DNA of 64,000 nucleotides. Source: Pseudomonas sp. BGI-2. Its GTDB lineage: Bacteria; Pseudomonadota; Gammaproteobacteria; Pseudomonadales; Pseudomonadaceae. The stretch spans positions 62,001-126,000 of the forward strand of contig NZ_SISB01000003.1 in assembly GCF_004310295.1 (NCBI RefSeq). The letters are read 5' to 3'. Within the stretch, counting starts at the first letter, position 1, and every line of letters begins with the position of its first letter. This document shows positions 46,306 through 58,953 of the stretch, piece by piece. The position numbers were made by a program, and so were the translations under genes. Under the pieces are notes generated by a model. The model was given only the letters and a program-made list of their open reading frames with translations. It made no database searches and was not told the DNA's origin.

Positions 46306-47850
46306 TTACCAGGTTTGGGTGGCCTTGAACTTCTCGATACCGGCTTTCAGGCCAGCGTCGATTTCGTCATTGAAGTCACCCTTCACGTTGATCTTCGCCA
46401 TCAAATCGGCGTGATCGCGGTTGAAGAAAGCAATCAGCGCTTGTTCAAAGCTGCCGATCTTGGCGATTTCGACGTCAGTCAGGAACCCACGCTCAGCGGC
46501 ATACAGCGACAGCGCCATGTCAGCGATCGACATTGGTGCGTATTGCTTCTGCTTCATCAGCTCGGTAACGCGCTGACCATGCTCAAGTTGCTTACGGGTC
46601 GCTTCGTCCAGGTCAGAAGCGAACTGGGCGAATGCCGCCAGTTCACGGTACTGAGCCAGAGCGGTACGGATACCACCGGAGAGCTTCTTGATGATCTTGG
46701 TCTGAGCGGCACCACCCACACGGGATACCGAAACACCGGCGTTCACAGCAGGACGGATCCCGGAGTTGAACATGGCCGATTCCAGGAAGATCTGACCGTC
46801 GGTGATGGAAATCACGTTGGTCGGAACGAACGCGGAAACGTCGCCAGCCTGGGTTTCGATGATCGGCAGTGCGGTCAGGGAACCGGTTTTGCCGGTCACT
46901 GCGCCGTTGGTGAACTTCTCTACGTACTCTTCCGAAACGCGGGATGCGCGCTCCAGCAGACGGGAGTGGAGATAGAACACGTCGCCTGGGTAAGCTTCAC
47001 GGCCTGGTGGACGGCGCAGCAGCAGGGAAATCTGGCGGTAAGCCACTGCTTGCTTGGACAGATCGTCATAAACGATCAGCGCGTCTTCACCGCGGTCGCG
47101 GAAGAATTCACCCATGGTGCAACCGGAGTACGGTGCCAGGAATTGCAGTGCTGCAGATTCCGAAGCGCTCGCGGCCACGACGATGGTGTTAGCCAGTGCG
47201 CCGTTTTCTTCCAGCTTGCGAACAACGTTGGCGATGGTCGATTGTTTCTGACCGATTGCTACGTAGACGCAGAAAATGCCGCTGTCTTTCTGGTTGATGA
47301 TCGCGTCGATCGCCAGAGCGGTTTTACCGATCTGACGGTCACCGATGATCAGCTCACGCTGGCCACGGCCGACAGGGATCATGGCATCGACAGCCTTGTA
47401 GCCAGTCTGTACAGGCTGGTCTACCGACTTACGCCAGATCACGCCTGGAGCAACTTTCTCGACCGCATCGGTCTCGGTGTTGTTCAGCGGACCTTTGCCG
47501 TCAACAGGGTTACCCAGTGCGTCGACTACGCGACCCAGCAGTTCCTTACCAACCGGAACTTCGAGGATGCGGCCAGTGCACTTGGCGCTCATGCCTTCAG
47601 CCAGAGTCTGGTAAGAGCCCAATACAACGGCACCTACAGAGTCTTGCTCCAGGTTGAGAGCCATACCGAAGACGCCGCCCGGAAACTCGATCATCTCGCC
47701 GTACATGACGTCGGCCAGACCGTGAATCCGCACGATACCGTCAGATACGCTGACGACAGTGCCTTCGTTACGGGCTTGGGAGGTCACGTCGAGCTTGTCG
47801 ATGCGGCCCTTGATAATTTCACTTATTTCGGAAGGATTGAGTTGCTGCAT
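46306..47850 (-). CDS. atpA: ATP synthase F1 alpha subunit
   Basis: Non-catalytic nucleotide-binding subunit of 514 residues. Walker A is [13 protein letters not shown] and the Walker B region is [16 protein letters not shown], followed by [22 protein letters not shown] as in all bacterial alpha subunits. The N-terminus [17 protein letters not shown] is the part that binds delta. Position in the operon is standard, 21 bases after atpH. Confidence 0.98.
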   Translation of the reverse strand: MQQLNPSEISEIIKGRIDKLDVTSQARNEGTVVSVSDGIVRIHGLADVMYGEMIEFPGGVFGMALNLEQDSVGAVVLGSYQTLAEGMSAKCTGRILEVPVGKELLGRVVDALGNPVDGKGPLNNTETDAVEKVAPGVIWRKSVDQPVQTGYKAVDAMIPVGRGQRELIIGDRQIGKTALAIDAIINQKDSGIFCVYVAIGQKQSTIANVVRKLEENGALANTIVVAASASESAALQFLAPYSGCTMGEFFRDRGEDALIVYDDLSKQAVAYRQISLLLRRPPGREAYPGDVFYLHSRLLERASRVSEEYVEKFTNGAVTGKTGSLTALPIIETQAGDVSAFVPTNVISITDGQIFLESAMFNSGIRPAVNAGVSVSRVGGAAQTKIIKKLSGGIRTALAQYRELAAFAQFASDLDEATRKQLEHGQRVTELMKQKQYAPMSIADMALSLYAAERGFLTDVEIAKIGSFEQALIAFFNRDHADLMAKINVKGDFNDEIDAGLKAGIEKFKATQTW

Positions 47851-47871
47851 TGCTCTGCTGCCCCTTCAAAC

Positions 47872-48408
47872 TCAAGATTTCAATGCTTCGGCAAGGCTCG
47901 CGAGTTTGCCGCGAACCGAGCCATCGATAACCAGGTCGCCGGCGCGGATGACAATGCCCCCAATAAGGGATTTGTCTTCCTCGACTTGCAGGCGCACTTC
48001 CCGGTTGAGTCGTGCACTGAGAACCTTGGCGAGTTTGTCTTGCTGTTCTTGGTTCAATGCAAAAGCACTGGTCACTTCAACGTCTACCGATTTCTCTTGT
48101 TCGGCCTTGTACAGGTCAAACAGAGCGGCAATCTCCGGCAACAGCGGGAGACGGTCGTTTTCGGCAACGACGTGAATGAAGTTCTGTGCCTTGGCATCAA
48201 ACTTGTCGCCGCACACGTCAATAAACGTGGCGGCCTTGTCTGCGCTCGTCAGTCGCGGGGCCTTGAGCACGCGCTGCATAGTGTCGTCTTGCGACACTGC
48301 TGCAGCCAGGCCGAGCATGGCTGACCAAGAGGCCAGTTGCTGGTGGGCCTGGGCGTGCTCGAAGGCTGCCTTAGCGTAAGGTCGGGCCAACGTGGTCAAT
48401 TCTGCCAT
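47872..48408 (-). CDS. atpH: ATP synthase F1 delta subunit
   Basis: Stator subunit of 178 residues that ties the top of F1 to subunit b. An N-terminal six-helix bundle ([18 protein letters not shown]) is followed by the C-terminal domain ([40 protein letters not shown]), which is the family signature. It lies 12 bases after atpF and 21 before atpA. Confidence 0.97.
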   Translation of the reverse strand: MAELTTLARPYAKAAFEHAQAHQQLASWSAMLGLAAAVSQDDTMQRVLKAPRLTSADKAATFIDVCGDKFDAKAQNFIHVVAENDRLPLLPEIAALFDLYKAEQEKSVDVEVTSAFALNQEQQDKLAKVLSARLNREVRLQVEEDKSLIGGIVIRAGDLVIDGSVRGKLASLAEALKS

Positions 48409-48420
48409 GATCGCCCTCGC

Positions 48421-48891
48421 TTAAATTTCAGCAGCCAGTTTGTTTACCAGCTCCGCGTGCGCGTTTTGATCGATTGTGGAACCCAGGATCTTCTCGGCGC
48501 CGGAGACTGCCAGGCTACCCAGTTGGGTACGCAGCGCGTCTTTGACACTGTTCAGTTCCTGCTCGATCTCGGCCTGAGCCTGAACCTTCACACGGTCAGC
48601 GTCGATACGGGCTTTTTCAACAGCCTCTTCAACGATCTGGTTACCGCGTTTCTTGGCTTGCTCAATGATTTCGGCTGCCTGAGCTTTTGCTTCGCGCAGT
48701 TGCTGACCCGCTTTATCTTGGGCCAGCTCCAGGTCGCGAGCTGCTCGGGCGGCAGCGTCCAGTCCATCCGCGATCTTCTTCTGACGTTCGTGCAAAGCCG
48801 CGATGACCGGAGGCCACACGAACTTCATGCAAAACAGTACAAAAATGAAGAACGCAACGGACTGGCCAATCAGGGTTGCATTAATGTTCAC
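48421..48891 (-). CDS. atpF: ATP synthase Fo b subunit
   Basis: Peripheral stalk subunit of 156 residues. One N-terminal membrane helix ([20 protein letters not shown]) and then a long charged coiled-coil ([19 protein letters not shown] onward) that dimerises and reaches F1. Canonical in length. It lies 56 bases after atpE. Confidence 0.97.
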   Translation of the reverse strand: MNINATLIGQSVAFFIFVLFCMKFVWPPVIAALHERQKKIADGLDAAARAARDLELAQDKAGQQLREAKAQAAEIIEQAKKRGNQIVEEAVEKARIDADRVKVQAQAEIEQELNSVKDALRTQLGSLAVSGAEKILGSTIDQNAHAELVNKLAAEI

Positions 48892-48947
48892 GCCAACACC
48901 TCGCTCGTTCGTTGCACATCACACCAATTACTCGAAGGTTCGAGTAA

Positions 48948-49220
<273 letters not shown>

Positions 49221-49292
49221 TTACGTCGTATGGTTTAGGTTTTTTAGATTTTAAAGCGGTAAAACAAATCGTTTCATAGCCCTGTTCGGGCA

Positions 49293-49338
49293 CCCACTCG
49301 TTTCACCGAGTGGGACATCAGACCAGTCGAGACTGGTC

Positions 49339-49339
<1 letters not shown>
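49293..49339 (-). other. Two intercistronic hairpins between atpB and atpE
   Basis: Directly after the atpB stop lies a 9-base perfect stem (AGACCAGTC with its complement, 49320-49339) and then an 8-base stem CCCACTCG/CGAGTGGG (49293-49314). Neither has a T-tract. They lie upstream of the strong atpE ribosome-binding site and may stabilise or define the 5' end of an atpE-rich mRNA segment. Confidence 0.65.
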
Positions 49340-50632
<1,293 letters not shown>

Positions 50633-50710
50633 CGTTTTTGCTCCCCAATGATCGGCTGCCAGAATTCAATAACTTGGCATAATTTGTGCCGACAAAATGC
50701 GCGCAGAGTA

Positions 50711-50730
50711 TAGGGGCGGTTCTGCCCCTA
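50711..50730. terminator. Short palindrome between parB and atpI, possible parB terminator
   Basis: Perfect 7-base arms TAGGGGC/GCCCCTA around a 6-base loop. No T-tract follows on the minus strand, so it would be a weak terminator; it may separate parAB from the atp transcript. Confidence 0.4.
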
Positions 50731-50780
50731 TTCAACTGTCAGGTAGTGATTTCCACCTGCTCGCTACATGAGGAAATGTT

Positions 50781-51653
50781 TCAGCGGATGTGTGCAAGCA
50801 CACCTTGAAGCTCATCGAGGGAGTTGTAACCGATCACCAGCTGCCCCTTCCCCTTTTTCCCGTGGCGGATCTGCACCGCAGAGCCTAGGCGCTCAGCCAG
50901 ACGCTGTTCGAGTCGAGCAATATCCGGGTCCGGTTTAACCGGTTCAGCAGGCTCCTGTTTGCCACTCAACCACTGGCGAACCAGTGCCTCAGTCTGGCGC
51001 ACTGTCAGCCCCCGTGCGACAACATGTCGCGCCCCTTCAACCTGTTGATTCTCCGGTAAACCGAGCAAAGCACGGGCATGACCCATTTCCAGGTCGCCGT
51101 GCGACAGCATGGTTTTGATGACTTCCGGCAACGCGATCAAGCGTAGCAGGTTGGCCACGGTCACGCGGGATTTGCCCACGGCTTCGGCCACTTGTTGCTG
51201 TGTCAGCTGGAATTCCTGCTGCAAACGCTGCAAGGCCACGGCTTCTTCGATCGGATTGAGGTCTTCACGCTGGATGTTCTCGATCAGCGCCATGGCGATC
51301 GCGGTTTCATCCGGCACATCGCGAACCATCGCCGGGATGGTCTCCTGACCAGCCTGCTGGCTGGCGCGCCAGCGGCGTTCACCGGCGATGATTTCGAAGC
51401 GACCGCTGCCGATCGGACGGACCACGATCGGCTGCATCACGCCCTGGGCCTTGATCGACTGCGCCAGCTCCTCCAGCGCCTGTGGGTCCATGTCCCGACG
51501 CGGCTGGTACTTGCCGCGCTGGATCAGGTCCAGGGGCAGATGCTGCAGCTCACGCTGATCGGCCTGCACCGCTTGTTCTTCCAGCGAGCTGACAGTCGAA
51601 CCACTCAGCAGTGCATCCAGTCCACGTCCGAGACCTCGTTTCTTGACGGCCAT
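50781..51653 (-). CDS. parB: Chromosome-partitioning protein ParB
   Basis: DNA-binding CTPase clamp of 290 residues that loads at parS and spreads. Features: MAVKKRGLGRGLDALLSG at the N-terminus (the ParA-activating region), LIQRGKYQPRRDMD (box I), IAGERRWRASQQAG (box II, CTP binding), the helix-turn-helix around TQQQVAEAVGKSRVTVANLLRL, and a C-terminal dimerisation domain. Its binding sites are seen at 10695, 63171 and 63801. It lies ten bases after parA. Confidence 0.97.
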   Translation of the reverse strand: MAVKKRGLGRGLDALLSGSTVSSLEEQAVQADQRELQHLPLDLIQRGKYQPRRDMDPQALEELAQSIKAQGVMQPIVVRPIGSGRFEIIAGERRWRASQQAGQETIPAMVRDVPDETAIAMALIENIQREDLNPIEEAVALQRLQQEFQLTQQQVAEAVGKSRVTVANLLRLIALPEVIKTMLSHGDLEMGHARALLGLPENQQVEGARHVVARGLTVRQTEALVRQWLSGKQEPAEPVKPDPDIARLEQRLAERLGSAVQIRHGKKGKGQLVIGYNSLDELQGVLAHIR

Positions 51654-51662
51654 GGGGATTCC

Positions 51663-52460
51663 TTAAGTTGCCTGAGCAGCGGCGGTGCGTGAGTTTTTGC
51701 GTTGACGGCGAACCATCTCGCCGGCCAATGCCAGATAGGCAATGGCGCCCCGCGATGATTTGTCGTACGCCAGCGCCGGCATGCCATAGCTTGGCGCTTC
51801 GGCCAGGCGGATGTTGCGCGGAATCACTGTGTCGTAGAGCTGCTCGCCGAAGTGTTCCTTGAGCTGCGCCGAAACATCGTTCATCAGGCTCAGGCGCGGG
51901 TCATACATGGTCCGCAACAGACCTTCGACTTTCAGGTTCGGGTTCAGCAGTTCTGCGATGCGCTTGATGTTATCCACAAGGTCACTCAAGCCTTCGAGCG
52001 CAAAGTACTCGCACTGCATGGGGATAATCACCCCGTCAGCCGCAACCAGTGCGTTAAGCGTGAGCATCGACAGCGACGGCGGGCAGTCGATCAAAATGTA
52101 ATCGTAGTTTTCACGGATCGGCGCCAACGCACTGCGCAGGCGGCTTTCCTTCATCTGCATTTCCAGCAGAACCACTTCGGCCGCGGTCAAGTCACGGTTG
52201 GCCGGCAGCAGTTGGTAACCACCGTGCTCGGAGTAGTGCATGGCCTGGGCCAGATCGCATTCGCCGATCAGCAGGTCGTAGACCGAGTTTTCCAGGCCGT
52301 GTTTATCCACACCGCTACCCATGGTGGCGTTGCCCTGTGGATCGAGATCGATCAACAGCACCCGACGCTTGGTAGCGACCAGGGAAGCTGCGAGGTTGAT
52401 GCAGGTGGTGGTCTTGCCCACACCACCCTTTTGGTTCGCTATCGCGAATACCTTAGCCAT
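51663..52460 (-). CDS. parA: Chromosome-partitioning ATPase ParA (Soj)
   Basis: Walker-type ATPase of 265 residues that moves ParB-parS complexes over the nucleoid. Deviant Walker A KGGVGKTTTCINL (about 10-22), Walker A' DLDPQGNAT, and Walker B DYILIDCPPSLS. There is no N-terminal DNA-binding extension, so it is the chromosomal type. The start at 52460 gives the family N-terminus MAKVFAIANQ; a TTG six codons upstream is unlikely. It lies 18 bases after rsmG. Confidence 0.96.
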   Translation of the reverse strand: MAKVFAIANQKGGVGKTTTCINLAASLVATKRRVLLIDLDPQGNATMGSGVDKHGLENSVYDLLIGECDLAQAMHYSEHGGYQLLPANRDLTAAEVVLLEMQMKESRLRSALAPIRENYDYILIDCPPSLSMLTLNALVAADGVIIPMQCEYFALEGLSDLVDNIKRIAELLNPNLKVEGLLRTMYDPRLSLMNDVSAQLKEHFGEQLYDTVIPRNIRLAEAPSYGMPALAYDKSSRGAIAYLALAGEMVRRQRKNSRTAAAQAT

Positions 52461-52478
52461 TCTTGCTTGTGTTCCCAA

Positions 52479-53123
52479 TCATGCCGTGCGGCGCAGTATC
52501 AGCAGATGGCGTTGGCCTTGGCAACCGGGTACGGCCAGGGCGTGTTCGCTATCGAGGTGGAAGTCTGCCGGCAATGCTACCAGCTCATCGGCGGGATGAA
52601 CGCCCTTCATTGCCAGCCAACGTGTATCGGTGTCGCCAAGGTGGCGAGTCCAGTTGCTGAAGTTCTCCATGCTGCTGAACGCCCGGGAAATAATCCCGTT
52701 GAAAGGCTGCGCAGGCTGGAAGGCTTCGACGCGACTGTGGATAACTTGAAGATTATCCAGTTTGAGTTCGAGTTTGACCTGGGTCAGGAAGCGGGTTTTC
52801 TTGCCGTTGCTGTCCAGACAGGTCACTTGCGACTCTGGAAACAGAATGGCCAACGGAATTCCCGGCATGCCACCGCCGCTGCCAACGTCCAGCCAGCGAC
52901 CGTTTTCGACGAACGACATCACGCTCAAACTATCGAGCAAGTGACGGGAAACCATTTCATCCGGATCGCGCACTGCGGTTAGGTTGTAAGCCTTGTTCCA
53001 TTTGATCAACAGGGCCAGGTAACCCAGCAGCTGCGCGTGCTGGGTTTCTGTCAGTGTGACACCGAGCTGGCGAGCACCTGTGGATAACTCTTCTGCGTGT
53101 TGCGAGGTGACCAACGAACTCAA
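52479..53123 (-). CDS. rsmG: 16S rRNA (guanine-527-N7) methyltransferase
   Basis: SAM-dependent enzyme of 214 residues that methylates G527 of 16S rRNA; its loss causes low-level streptomycin resistance. The SAM motif is [20 protein letters not shown], preceded by [21 protein letters not shown], both diagnostic. The ATG overlaps the mnmG stop by 4 bases. Confidence 0.97.
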   Translation of the reverse strand: MSSLVTSQHAEELSTGARQLGVTLTETQHAQLLGYLALLIKWNKAYNLTAVRDPDEMVSRHLLDSLSVMSFVENGRWLDVGSGGGMPGIPLAILFPESQVTCLDSNGKKTRFLTQVKLELKLDNLQVIHSRVEAFQPAQPFNGIISRAFSSMENFSNWTRHLGDTDTRWLAMKGVHPADELVALPADFHLDSEHALAVPGCQGQRHLLILRRTA

Positions 53124-55018
53124 GCGCTTTGCTCCAACTGACGGCCCGCGCCGCGTTTTTTCAAATGAATCATCAACAGCGAAATCGCTGCCGGCGTCAC
53201 GCCCGGGATACGCGACGCCTGGCCCAGAGTCTCTGGACGGGTCGCACCGAGCTTGCCCTGGATCTCTTTGGAGAGACCGGAAATATTCGTGTAATCGATA
53301 TCCACAGGCAGTTTTGTGTCTTCGCTGGCCCGCAGACGGGCGATTTCATCCTGTTGACGATCGATATAACCCGCGTATTTGGTCTTGATTTCGACCTGCT
53401 CGGCGACTTGTGGATCTTCAGCGCCGCCACCGGTCACGGCGATCAGACCCGCGTAGTCGATTTCCGGACGGCTCAGCAGATTGAGCAAATTGTATTCATG
53501 GGTCAGCGGCGTGCCGAACTTCTCGGAAATCGCATCGCCCTGCTCGGTGCCCGGGCGGACCCAGGTACTTTTCAGGCGTTGTTCTTCCAGGGTGATGCTT
53601 TCACGTTTGGTGCAGAACGCCGCCCAACGCGCGTCATCCACCAGACCCAGCTCGCGACCTTTTTCGGTCAGGCGCAGGTCGGCGTTGTCTTCACGCAGGA
53701 TCAGGCGGTACTCGGCGCGGGATGTGAACATTCGGTACGGCTCTTGAGTACCGAGGGTAATCAAGTCGTCGACCAACACACCGATGTACGCCTCATCGCG
53801 ACGCGGACACCAGGCGTCTTTGCCCTGCGCACGCAGTGCAGCGTTGGCACCGGCCAGCAAACCCTGGGCGCCGGCTTCTTCGTAACCGGTGGTGCCGTTG
53901 ATTTGCCCGGCGAAAAACAGACCGCCGATGACTTTGGTTTCGAGGCTGTACTTCAGGTCACGCGGGTCGAAGTAGTCGTACTCGATGGCGTAGCCCGGAC
54001 GAACAATGTGGGCGTTTTCCATGCCACGGATCGATTGCACGATCTGCAATTGCACGTCGAACGGCAAGGATGTGGATATCCCGTTCGGGTACAGCTCGTG
54101 AGTGGTCAAGCCTTCCGGTTCGATGAAGACCTGGTGGCTTTCCTTGTCGGCAAAGCGGTGGATCTTGTCTTCGATCGACGGGCAATAACGCGGGCCGATG
54201 CCTTCGATCAACCCTGCATCGGAATACATCGGCGAACGATCAAGGTTGGCGGCAATGATTTCGTGGGTGCGGGTGTTGGTGTGGGTAATCCAGCAGCTGA
54301 CCTGTTTCGGGTGCTGCTCTTTGGAACCCATGAACGACATCACCGGGATCGGTGTATCGCCGGCCTGCTCGGTCATGACCGAGAAATCCACAGTACGACC
54401 GTCGATACGCGGTGGTGTACCGGTTTTCAAACGACCAACGCGCAGCGGCAGTTCACGCAAACGGTGAGCCAGGGCGATCGATGGCGGATCGCCGGCGCGG
54501 CCGCCGGAATAATTCTGCATCCCGATGTGGATAAGTCCACCGAGGAAGGTGCCAGTCGTCAACACCACGGAATCGGCGAGGAAACGCAGGCCCATTTGGG
54601 TGACAACACCGCGCACTTGTTCCTGCTCGACGATCAGGTCATCAGCGGCTTGTTGAAATATCCACAGGTTCGGCTGGTTTTCCAATGCTTCGCGGACAGC
54701 GGCCTTGTACAGAACCCGGTCTGCCTGAGCGCGAGTCGCTCGTACGGCCGGGCCTTTGCGGCTGTTCAACACGCGAAATTGAATACCACCTTTGTCGGTG
54801 GCCATGGCCATCGCGCCGCCAAGGGCATCGATTTCCTTGACCAGGTGGCTTTTGCCGATCCCGCCAATGGCAGGGTTGCAACTCATGGCCCCGAGGGTTT
54901 CCACGTTATGCGTCAGCAACAGGGTTTTTGCACCCATACGTGCTGAGGCCAGTGCTGCCTCGGTACCGGCATGACCGCCGCCGATGACGATCACTTCAAA
55001 ACGGGAAGGGAAATCCAC
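53120..55018 (-). CDS. mnmG: tRNA uridine 5-carboxymethylaminomethyl modification enzyme, FAD subunit
   Basis: With MnmE it makes the cmnm5 modification at wobble U34 of several tRNAs. The 632-residue product has the FAD motif [19 protein letters not shown] near the N-terminus, the [22 protein letters not shown] signature (split over two motifs) and the C-terminal domain that binds MnmE. Two GTG codons stand in tandem (55021 and 55018). The second is chosen because GAGGT is at a workable distance and the product then starts MDFPSRFEV. Confidence 0.96.
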   Translation of the reverse strand: MDFPSRFEVIVIGGGHAGTEAALASARMGAKTLLLTHNVETLGAMSCNPAIGGIGKSHLVKEIDALGGAMAMATDKGGIQFRVLNSRKGPAVRATRAQADRVLYKAAVREALENQPNLWIFQQAADDLIVEQEQVRGVVTQMGLRFLADSVVLTTGTFLGGLIHIGMQNYSGGRAGDPPSIALAHRLRELPLRVGRLKTGTPPRIDGRTVDFSVMTEQAGDTPIPVMSFMGSKEQHPKQVSCWITHTNTRTHEIIAANLDRSPMYSDAGLIEGIGPRYCPSIEDKIHRFADKESHQVFIEPEGLTTHELYPNGISTSLPFDVQLQIVQSIRGMENAHIVRPGYAIEYDYFDPRDLKYSLETKVIGGLFFAGQINGTTGYEEAGAQGLLAGANAALRAQGKDAWCPRRDEAYIGVLVDDLITLGTQEPYRMFTSRAEYRLILREDNADLRLTEKGRELGLVDDARWAAFCTKRESITLEEQRLKSTWVRPGTEQGDAISEKFGTPLTHEYNLLNLLSRPEIDYAGLIAVTGGGAEDPQVAEQVEIKTKYAGYIDRQQDEIARLRASEDTKLPVDIDYTNISGLSKEIQGKLGATRPETLGQASRIPGVTPAAISLLMIHLKKRGAGRQLEQSA

Positions 55019-55569
55019 CACGCACCTCGTGCCTGCTTCAGTTAGGTAATCAGGAATAGTTTGAGCTCAGGTTTCTATACCTGGTCGGCAAGTATAGGGA
55101 CTTCGCCCTTCCTAAAGAACCCTTTGCACAAAATTTAACCAGCTGTGGAGAAGTCGAGGTTATAGAAATTAAAAAGAGAGAAATTTATTAAATCTTTGTT
55201 TTTATGTTTATTTCTACTGAGGAACATTTCTGTGGATAGATCTCTACGGACCTTTATATTCAATGTGTACAGAGATTCAAAACCCTGTGGTCATGTGCCA
55301 AGGAGTCCCTTGGATAACCGGTTTAAGCCTGTGGATTAAAGTGGTGGTTATCCACAGTGGTGGTTATCTTCAGTTTTCAGGCCCTGTTATCAACTGCCCT
55401 TAGTGGCAGTTACTCACAGGGCTTAATCCACAGAAAAGCGCTGATCTAGCAAATTCCGCACACGGAAAATCCGCTCAAGCAGAAAGAATCTGCTCGGCAC
55501 TGGAGAAAGATTTAAGAGAAGGGAGGGAACAGACAGGCGCGAATGGCCTGTCTGTGGACAACGGAAGGA
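55019..55569. other. Non-coding region between mnmG and mnmE with origin-like features
   Basis: About 550 bases without a gene. It has an AT-rich block (about 55160-55215), one exact DnaA box TTATCCACA (55348-55356), three one-mismatch boxes (TGTGGATAG at 55231, TGTGGATTA at 55330, TAATCCACA at 55424) and a compound hairpin (GCCCTGT...ACAGGGC enclosing AACTGCC...GGCAGTT, 55381-55422). A second origin-like fragment near gidA/mnmG was reported for pseudomonads in autonomous-replication work. Whether it fires here is unknown. The mnmG promoter must also lie here. Confidence 0.55.
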
Positions 55570-56940
55570 CTATTTACCAATACAGAAGCTGGAAAAGATG
55601 CGTCCCAACAGGTCATCGGAGCTGAATGCACCGGTGATTTCACCCAAAGAGTGCTGAGCCTGACGTAAATCTTCGGCCAACAACTCACCAGCCCCCGCCA
55701 ATGTCAGCTGTGCACGGCCATGCTCAAGGGATGCGCTGGCATGACGCAACGCCTCAAGGTGACGCCTGCGTGCACTGAAGCTGCTTTCCGAGGTCTGCTC
55801 GTAGCCCATGCAAGCCTTGAGGTGATCGCGCAGCAATTCCAGGCCATCGCCTGCAGACTTGGCACTCAGGCTGATGGTGACGTGGCCATCATCACTGACC
55901 TCCAGGGCAATGGCTTCACCGGTCAGGTCTGCCTTGTTACGAATCAGCGTGACTTTGGCCGGATCCGGGCGGATTTCGAGGAATTCCGGCCATAACGCGA
56001 ACGGATCAAGTGCCTCAGGAGCGGTCGCATCGACAACCAACAGAACGCGATCTGCCTCGCCGATGGCTTTCAACGCCCGCTCGACTCCGATTTTTTCCAC
56101 CTGGTCATCGGTATCCCGCAGACCGGCAGTGTCGACCACGTGCAACGGCATGCCATCGATGTGGATATGTTCGCGAAGAATGTCTCGGGTGGTGCCGGCA
56201 ATCTCAGTCACGATCGCGGCTTCCCGACCGGCCAAGGCATTCAGCAGGCTGGACTTGCCGGCATTCGGCCGGCCGGCAATGACCACGGTCATCCCATCGC
56301 GCAGCAAGGCACCTTGCCCGGCTTCACGAAGCACTGTGGATAATTCATCGCGAACTTTGTCGAGCATCGCCAGTACGTGGCCGTCGGCCAGGAAGTCGAT
56401 TTCTTCTTCCGGGAAATCGATGGCTGCCTCGACGTAGATGCGCAGGCCAATCAACTGCTCGGTGAGGTTATGCACACGCTGGGAGAAGGCGCCCTGCAAC
56501 GAACGCAGCGCGTTTCGAGCAGCCTGTGCAGAACTTGCCTCGATCAAGTCGGCGATGGCCTCCGCCTGGGCCAGATCGAGCTTGTCATTGAGGAAAGCAC
56601 GCTCACTGAATTCACCTGGCCGTGCCAGACGGCAGCCCAGTTCCAGGCAACGTTTGAGCAGCATGTCCAAAACGATTGGCCCGCCGTGACCCTGCAGTTC
56701 AAGCACGTCTTCGCCGGTGAAGGAGTTCGGTCCCGGGAAATACAGCGCGATGCCTTCGTCCAGCACCTCTTCGTTTTCATTGAGAAACGGGCCGTAGTGG
56801 GCAAATCTGGGTTTCAATTCTCGACCGCTGATCGCCTTGGCGGCAATGCTCGCCAATGGCCCGGAAATACGGACGATGCCCACACCGCCGCGACCTTGAG
56901 CGGTGGCGACAGCTGCGATGGTTTCACGAGGAACGCTCAT
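55570..56940 (-). CDS. mnmE: tRNA modification GTPase MnmE
   Basis: GTPase of 456 residues, partner of MnmG in wobble-uridine modification; its K+-dependent G domain dimerises on GTP. N-terminal formyl-THF-binding domain ([20 protein letters not shown]), helical domain, inserted G domain ([37 protein letters not shown]) and the C-terminal catalytic CIGK. Start at 56940 (MSVPRETIA) matches the family; an in-frame ATG six codons upstream is not needed. Confidence 0.97.
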   Translation of the reverse strand: MSVPRETIAAVATAQGRGGVGIVRISGPLASIAAKAISGRELKPRFAHYGPFLNENEEVLDEGIALYFPGPNSFTGEDVLELQGHGGPIVLDMLLKRCLELGCRLARPGEFSERAFLNDKLDLAQAEAIADLIEASSAQAARNALRSLQGAFSQRVHNLTEQLIGLRIYVEAAIDFPEEEIDFLADGHVLAMLDKVRDELSTVLREAGQGALLRDGMTVVIAGRPNAGKSSLLNALAGREAAIVTEIAGTTRDILREHIHIDGMPLHVVDTAGLRDTDDQVEKIGVERALKAIGEADRVLLVVDATAPEALDPFALWPEFLEIRPDPAKVTLIRNKADLTGEAIALEVSDDGHVTISLSAKSAGDGLELLRDHLKACMGYEQTSESSFSARRRHLEALRHASASLEHGRAQLTLAGAGELLAEDLRQAQHSLGEITGAFSSDDLLGRIFSSFCIGK

Positions 56941-56974
56941 AAACCGGTATCCAGACAAAAGTGACAGATAGCAA

Positions 56975-56995
56975 AACGCCCCACTAGGGGGCGTT
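56975..56995 (-). terminator. Rho-independent terminator of the rpmH-rnpA-yidD-yidC operon
   Basis: Inverted repeat AACGCCCC/GGGGCGTT with a 5-base loop. On the minus strand it is followed by TTTTGC. It lies 24 bases after the yidC stop, which separates the operon from mnmE. Confidence 0.82.
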
Positions 56996-57019
56996 CTGAG
57001 TGGTTATTCACAGTGTAAA

Positions 57020-58705
57020 TCAGGCAGCTGCTTTGGTAGCCGCTTCGACTTTACGAGTGATGTACCACTGTTGGGCGATCGACAAAACGTTGTTCACAAC
57101 CCAGTACAGCACCAGACCAGCCGGGAACCACAGGAAGAAGAAGGTGAAGATGATTGGCATCAACTTCATCACCTTGGCCTGCATCGGATCCGGAGGAGTC
57201 GGGTTCAACTGCTGCTGGATGAACATGGTTGCACCCATGATGATCGGCAGAATGAAAAACGGATCCTTGATCGACAGGTCAGTAATCCACAGCATGAACG
57301 GCGCTTGGCGCATTTCAACGCTTTCCAGCAGAACCCAGTACAGCGAAAGGAAAACCGGCATCTGCACGAGGATTGGCAAGCAACCACCCAGCGGATTGAT
57401 TTTCTCTTTCTTGTACAGCTCCATCATGGCTTGCGACATTTTCTGCCGATCGTCGCCGTGTTGCTCTTTCAGCGCGGCCAGTTTCGGTGCCACTGCACGC
57501 ATACGAGCCATGGATTTGTAGCTGGCTGCCGACAGCGGGAAGAAGATCCCTTTGATCAGCATGGTCAGGAAGATGATTGACCAGCCCCAGTTGCCGATCA
57601 GCGCGTGGATATGTTGCAGCAACCAGAAAATTGGCTGGGCAATGAACCACAAAATGCCATAGTCGACGGTCAGTTCCAGACCTGGGGACAACTCTTTCAA
57701 CACAGCCTGGCTTTTCGGACCGGCGTATAGAACGGCGCTGGTCTCGGCTTTTGCACCTGGCGCGACAGTCATCGCCGGGGCGGTGTAGCCGATGATGTAG
57801 TTGCCTTTGCTGTCTTTACGGGTCTGGACGACGTTATTTTCGCCCTTGGCCGGAATCCATGCGGTCACGAAGTAGTGCTGCAACCAGGCAACCCAACCAC
57901 CGGTTACGGTTTCTTTCAGCTGGGCCTTGTCCATGTCGCTCATCGACACTTTCTTGTACGGCTCGTTACTTGTCCACAGGGCGGCGCCCAAATAAGTCGC
58001 GGTGCCGGTGGCAGTGCTGGAAGAAGGATCGGAGCTGGCGTCACGCTTCAACTGCGCAAACATTGCACCGGACCAGGGCTGAGCGCTCTGGTTATCGATC
58101 AGGTAGGAAACGGTTACGTCATACAGGCCACGTTTCACGGTGAAACGCTTGATGTAGTTGACGCCGTCCTTGCTGAACTTCAGGTCTACGACCAATTGGT
58201 CCTGACCGTCAGCCAGTTGGTAAACCTTCTTCTCCGAGGAGTAAACCGGACGACCGGCAGGACTTGCGTCCGGACCGTTGGTGCCGATCAAACCGCTCTG
58301 GGCCAGATAAGTCCGTTCGTTGCCGTTATCGAACAGCTGGAATGGAATGTCCGGATGGTCCTGGCGACGTGGATACAGTGGCAGCGTCAACTGGGCAACA
58401 TCGCCACCTTGTGGATCGACAGCCAGGTTGAGCACATCCGTTTTGATCTGGATGAGGTCTTTGCTTGCAGCCACTGGGGCATCAGCAGGTGCAACGGCAC
58501 TGGTTTCGCTTGCGGCGCGTGGAATGTCGTCACTGACAGAAGCATTATTGCCAGTCGCCGTATCCGGTAGACCCGGTGCGGTAGTACTGGAAGCAACATT
58601 CTGAGTCGGCAGGGCAGCCTGGCCATAGTCCTGGTTCCATTTAAGAACCATAACGTAGGACACGATTGCCAGGGCGACGATCAGGATCGTGCGTTTGATA
58701 TCCAT
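57020..58705 (-). CDS. yidC: Membrane protein insertase YidC
   Basis: Inner-membrane insertase of 561 residues, acting alone or with SecYEG; it inserts, among others, the AtpE and AtpB proteins encoded nearby. One N-terminal membrane helix (TILIVALAIVSYVMVLKWNQ) precedes a large periplasmic domain (about 60-340), followed by the conserved core of five helices. The core includes NWGWSIIFLTMLIKGIFFPL with its conserved Lys/Arg region, and MGATMFIQQQLNPTPPDPMQ. Two bases separate it from yidD. Confidence 0.97.
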   Translation of the reverse strand: MDIKRTILIVALAIVSYVMVLKWNQDYGQAALPTQNVASSTTAPGLPDTATGNNASVSDDIPRAASETSAVAPADAPVAASKDLIQIKTDVLNLAVDPQGGDVAQLTLPLYPRRQDHPDIPFQLFDNGNERTYLAQSGLIGTNGPDASPAGRPVYSSEKKVYQLADGQDQLVVDLKFSKDGVNYIKRFTVKRGLYDVTVSYLIDNQSAQPWSGAMFAQLKRDASSDPSSSTATGTATYLGAALWTSNEPYKKVSMSDMDKAQLKETVTGGWVAWLQHYFVTAWIPAKGENNVVQTRKDSKGNYIIGYTAPAMTVAPGAKAETSAVLYAGPKSQAVLKELSPGLELTVDYGILWFIAQPIFWLLQHIHALIGNWGWSIIFLTMLIKGIFFPLSAASYKSMARMRAVAPKLAALKEQHGDDRQKMSQAMMELYKKEKINPLGGCLPILVQMPVFLSLYWVLLESVEMRQAPFMLWITDLSIKDPFFILPIIMGATMFIQQQLNPTPPDPMQAKVMKLMPIIFTFFFLWFPAGLVLYWVVNNVLSIAQQWYITRKVEAATKAAA

Positions 58706-58707
58706 GA

Positions 58708-58953
58708 TTACTCGGCCATCGAAGAAGAACGGGAGGTAGGGATAGATGGAACCGGGTCATAACCACCGGGATTCCACGGATGACAGCGACCTAAACGACG
58801 AAAGGCCAGCCAGCCACCGCGCAGAAGGCCATGATTTTCTATGGCCTCATACGCGTAGCAGGAACAACTGGGGTAGAAGCGACAGTGACTGGCCATCAGA
58901 GGACTAATGGCATAGCGATAAAACTGGATCGGAACGAGTGCCAGTTTACGCAT
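58708..58953 (-). CDS. yidD: Membrane protein insertion efficiency factor YidD
   Basis: Small membrane-associated protein of 81 residues. The family motif [30 protein letters not shown], in two blocks, contains the conserved cysteines. [23 protein letters not shown] completes the signature. It helps YidC-dependent insertion. It overlaps rnpA by 8 bases and yidC follows after two. Confidence 0.95.
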   Translation of the reverse strand: MRKLALVPIQFYRYAISPLMASHCRFYPSCSCYAYEAIENHGLLRGGWLAFRRLGRCHPWNPGGYDPVPSIPTSRSSSMAE

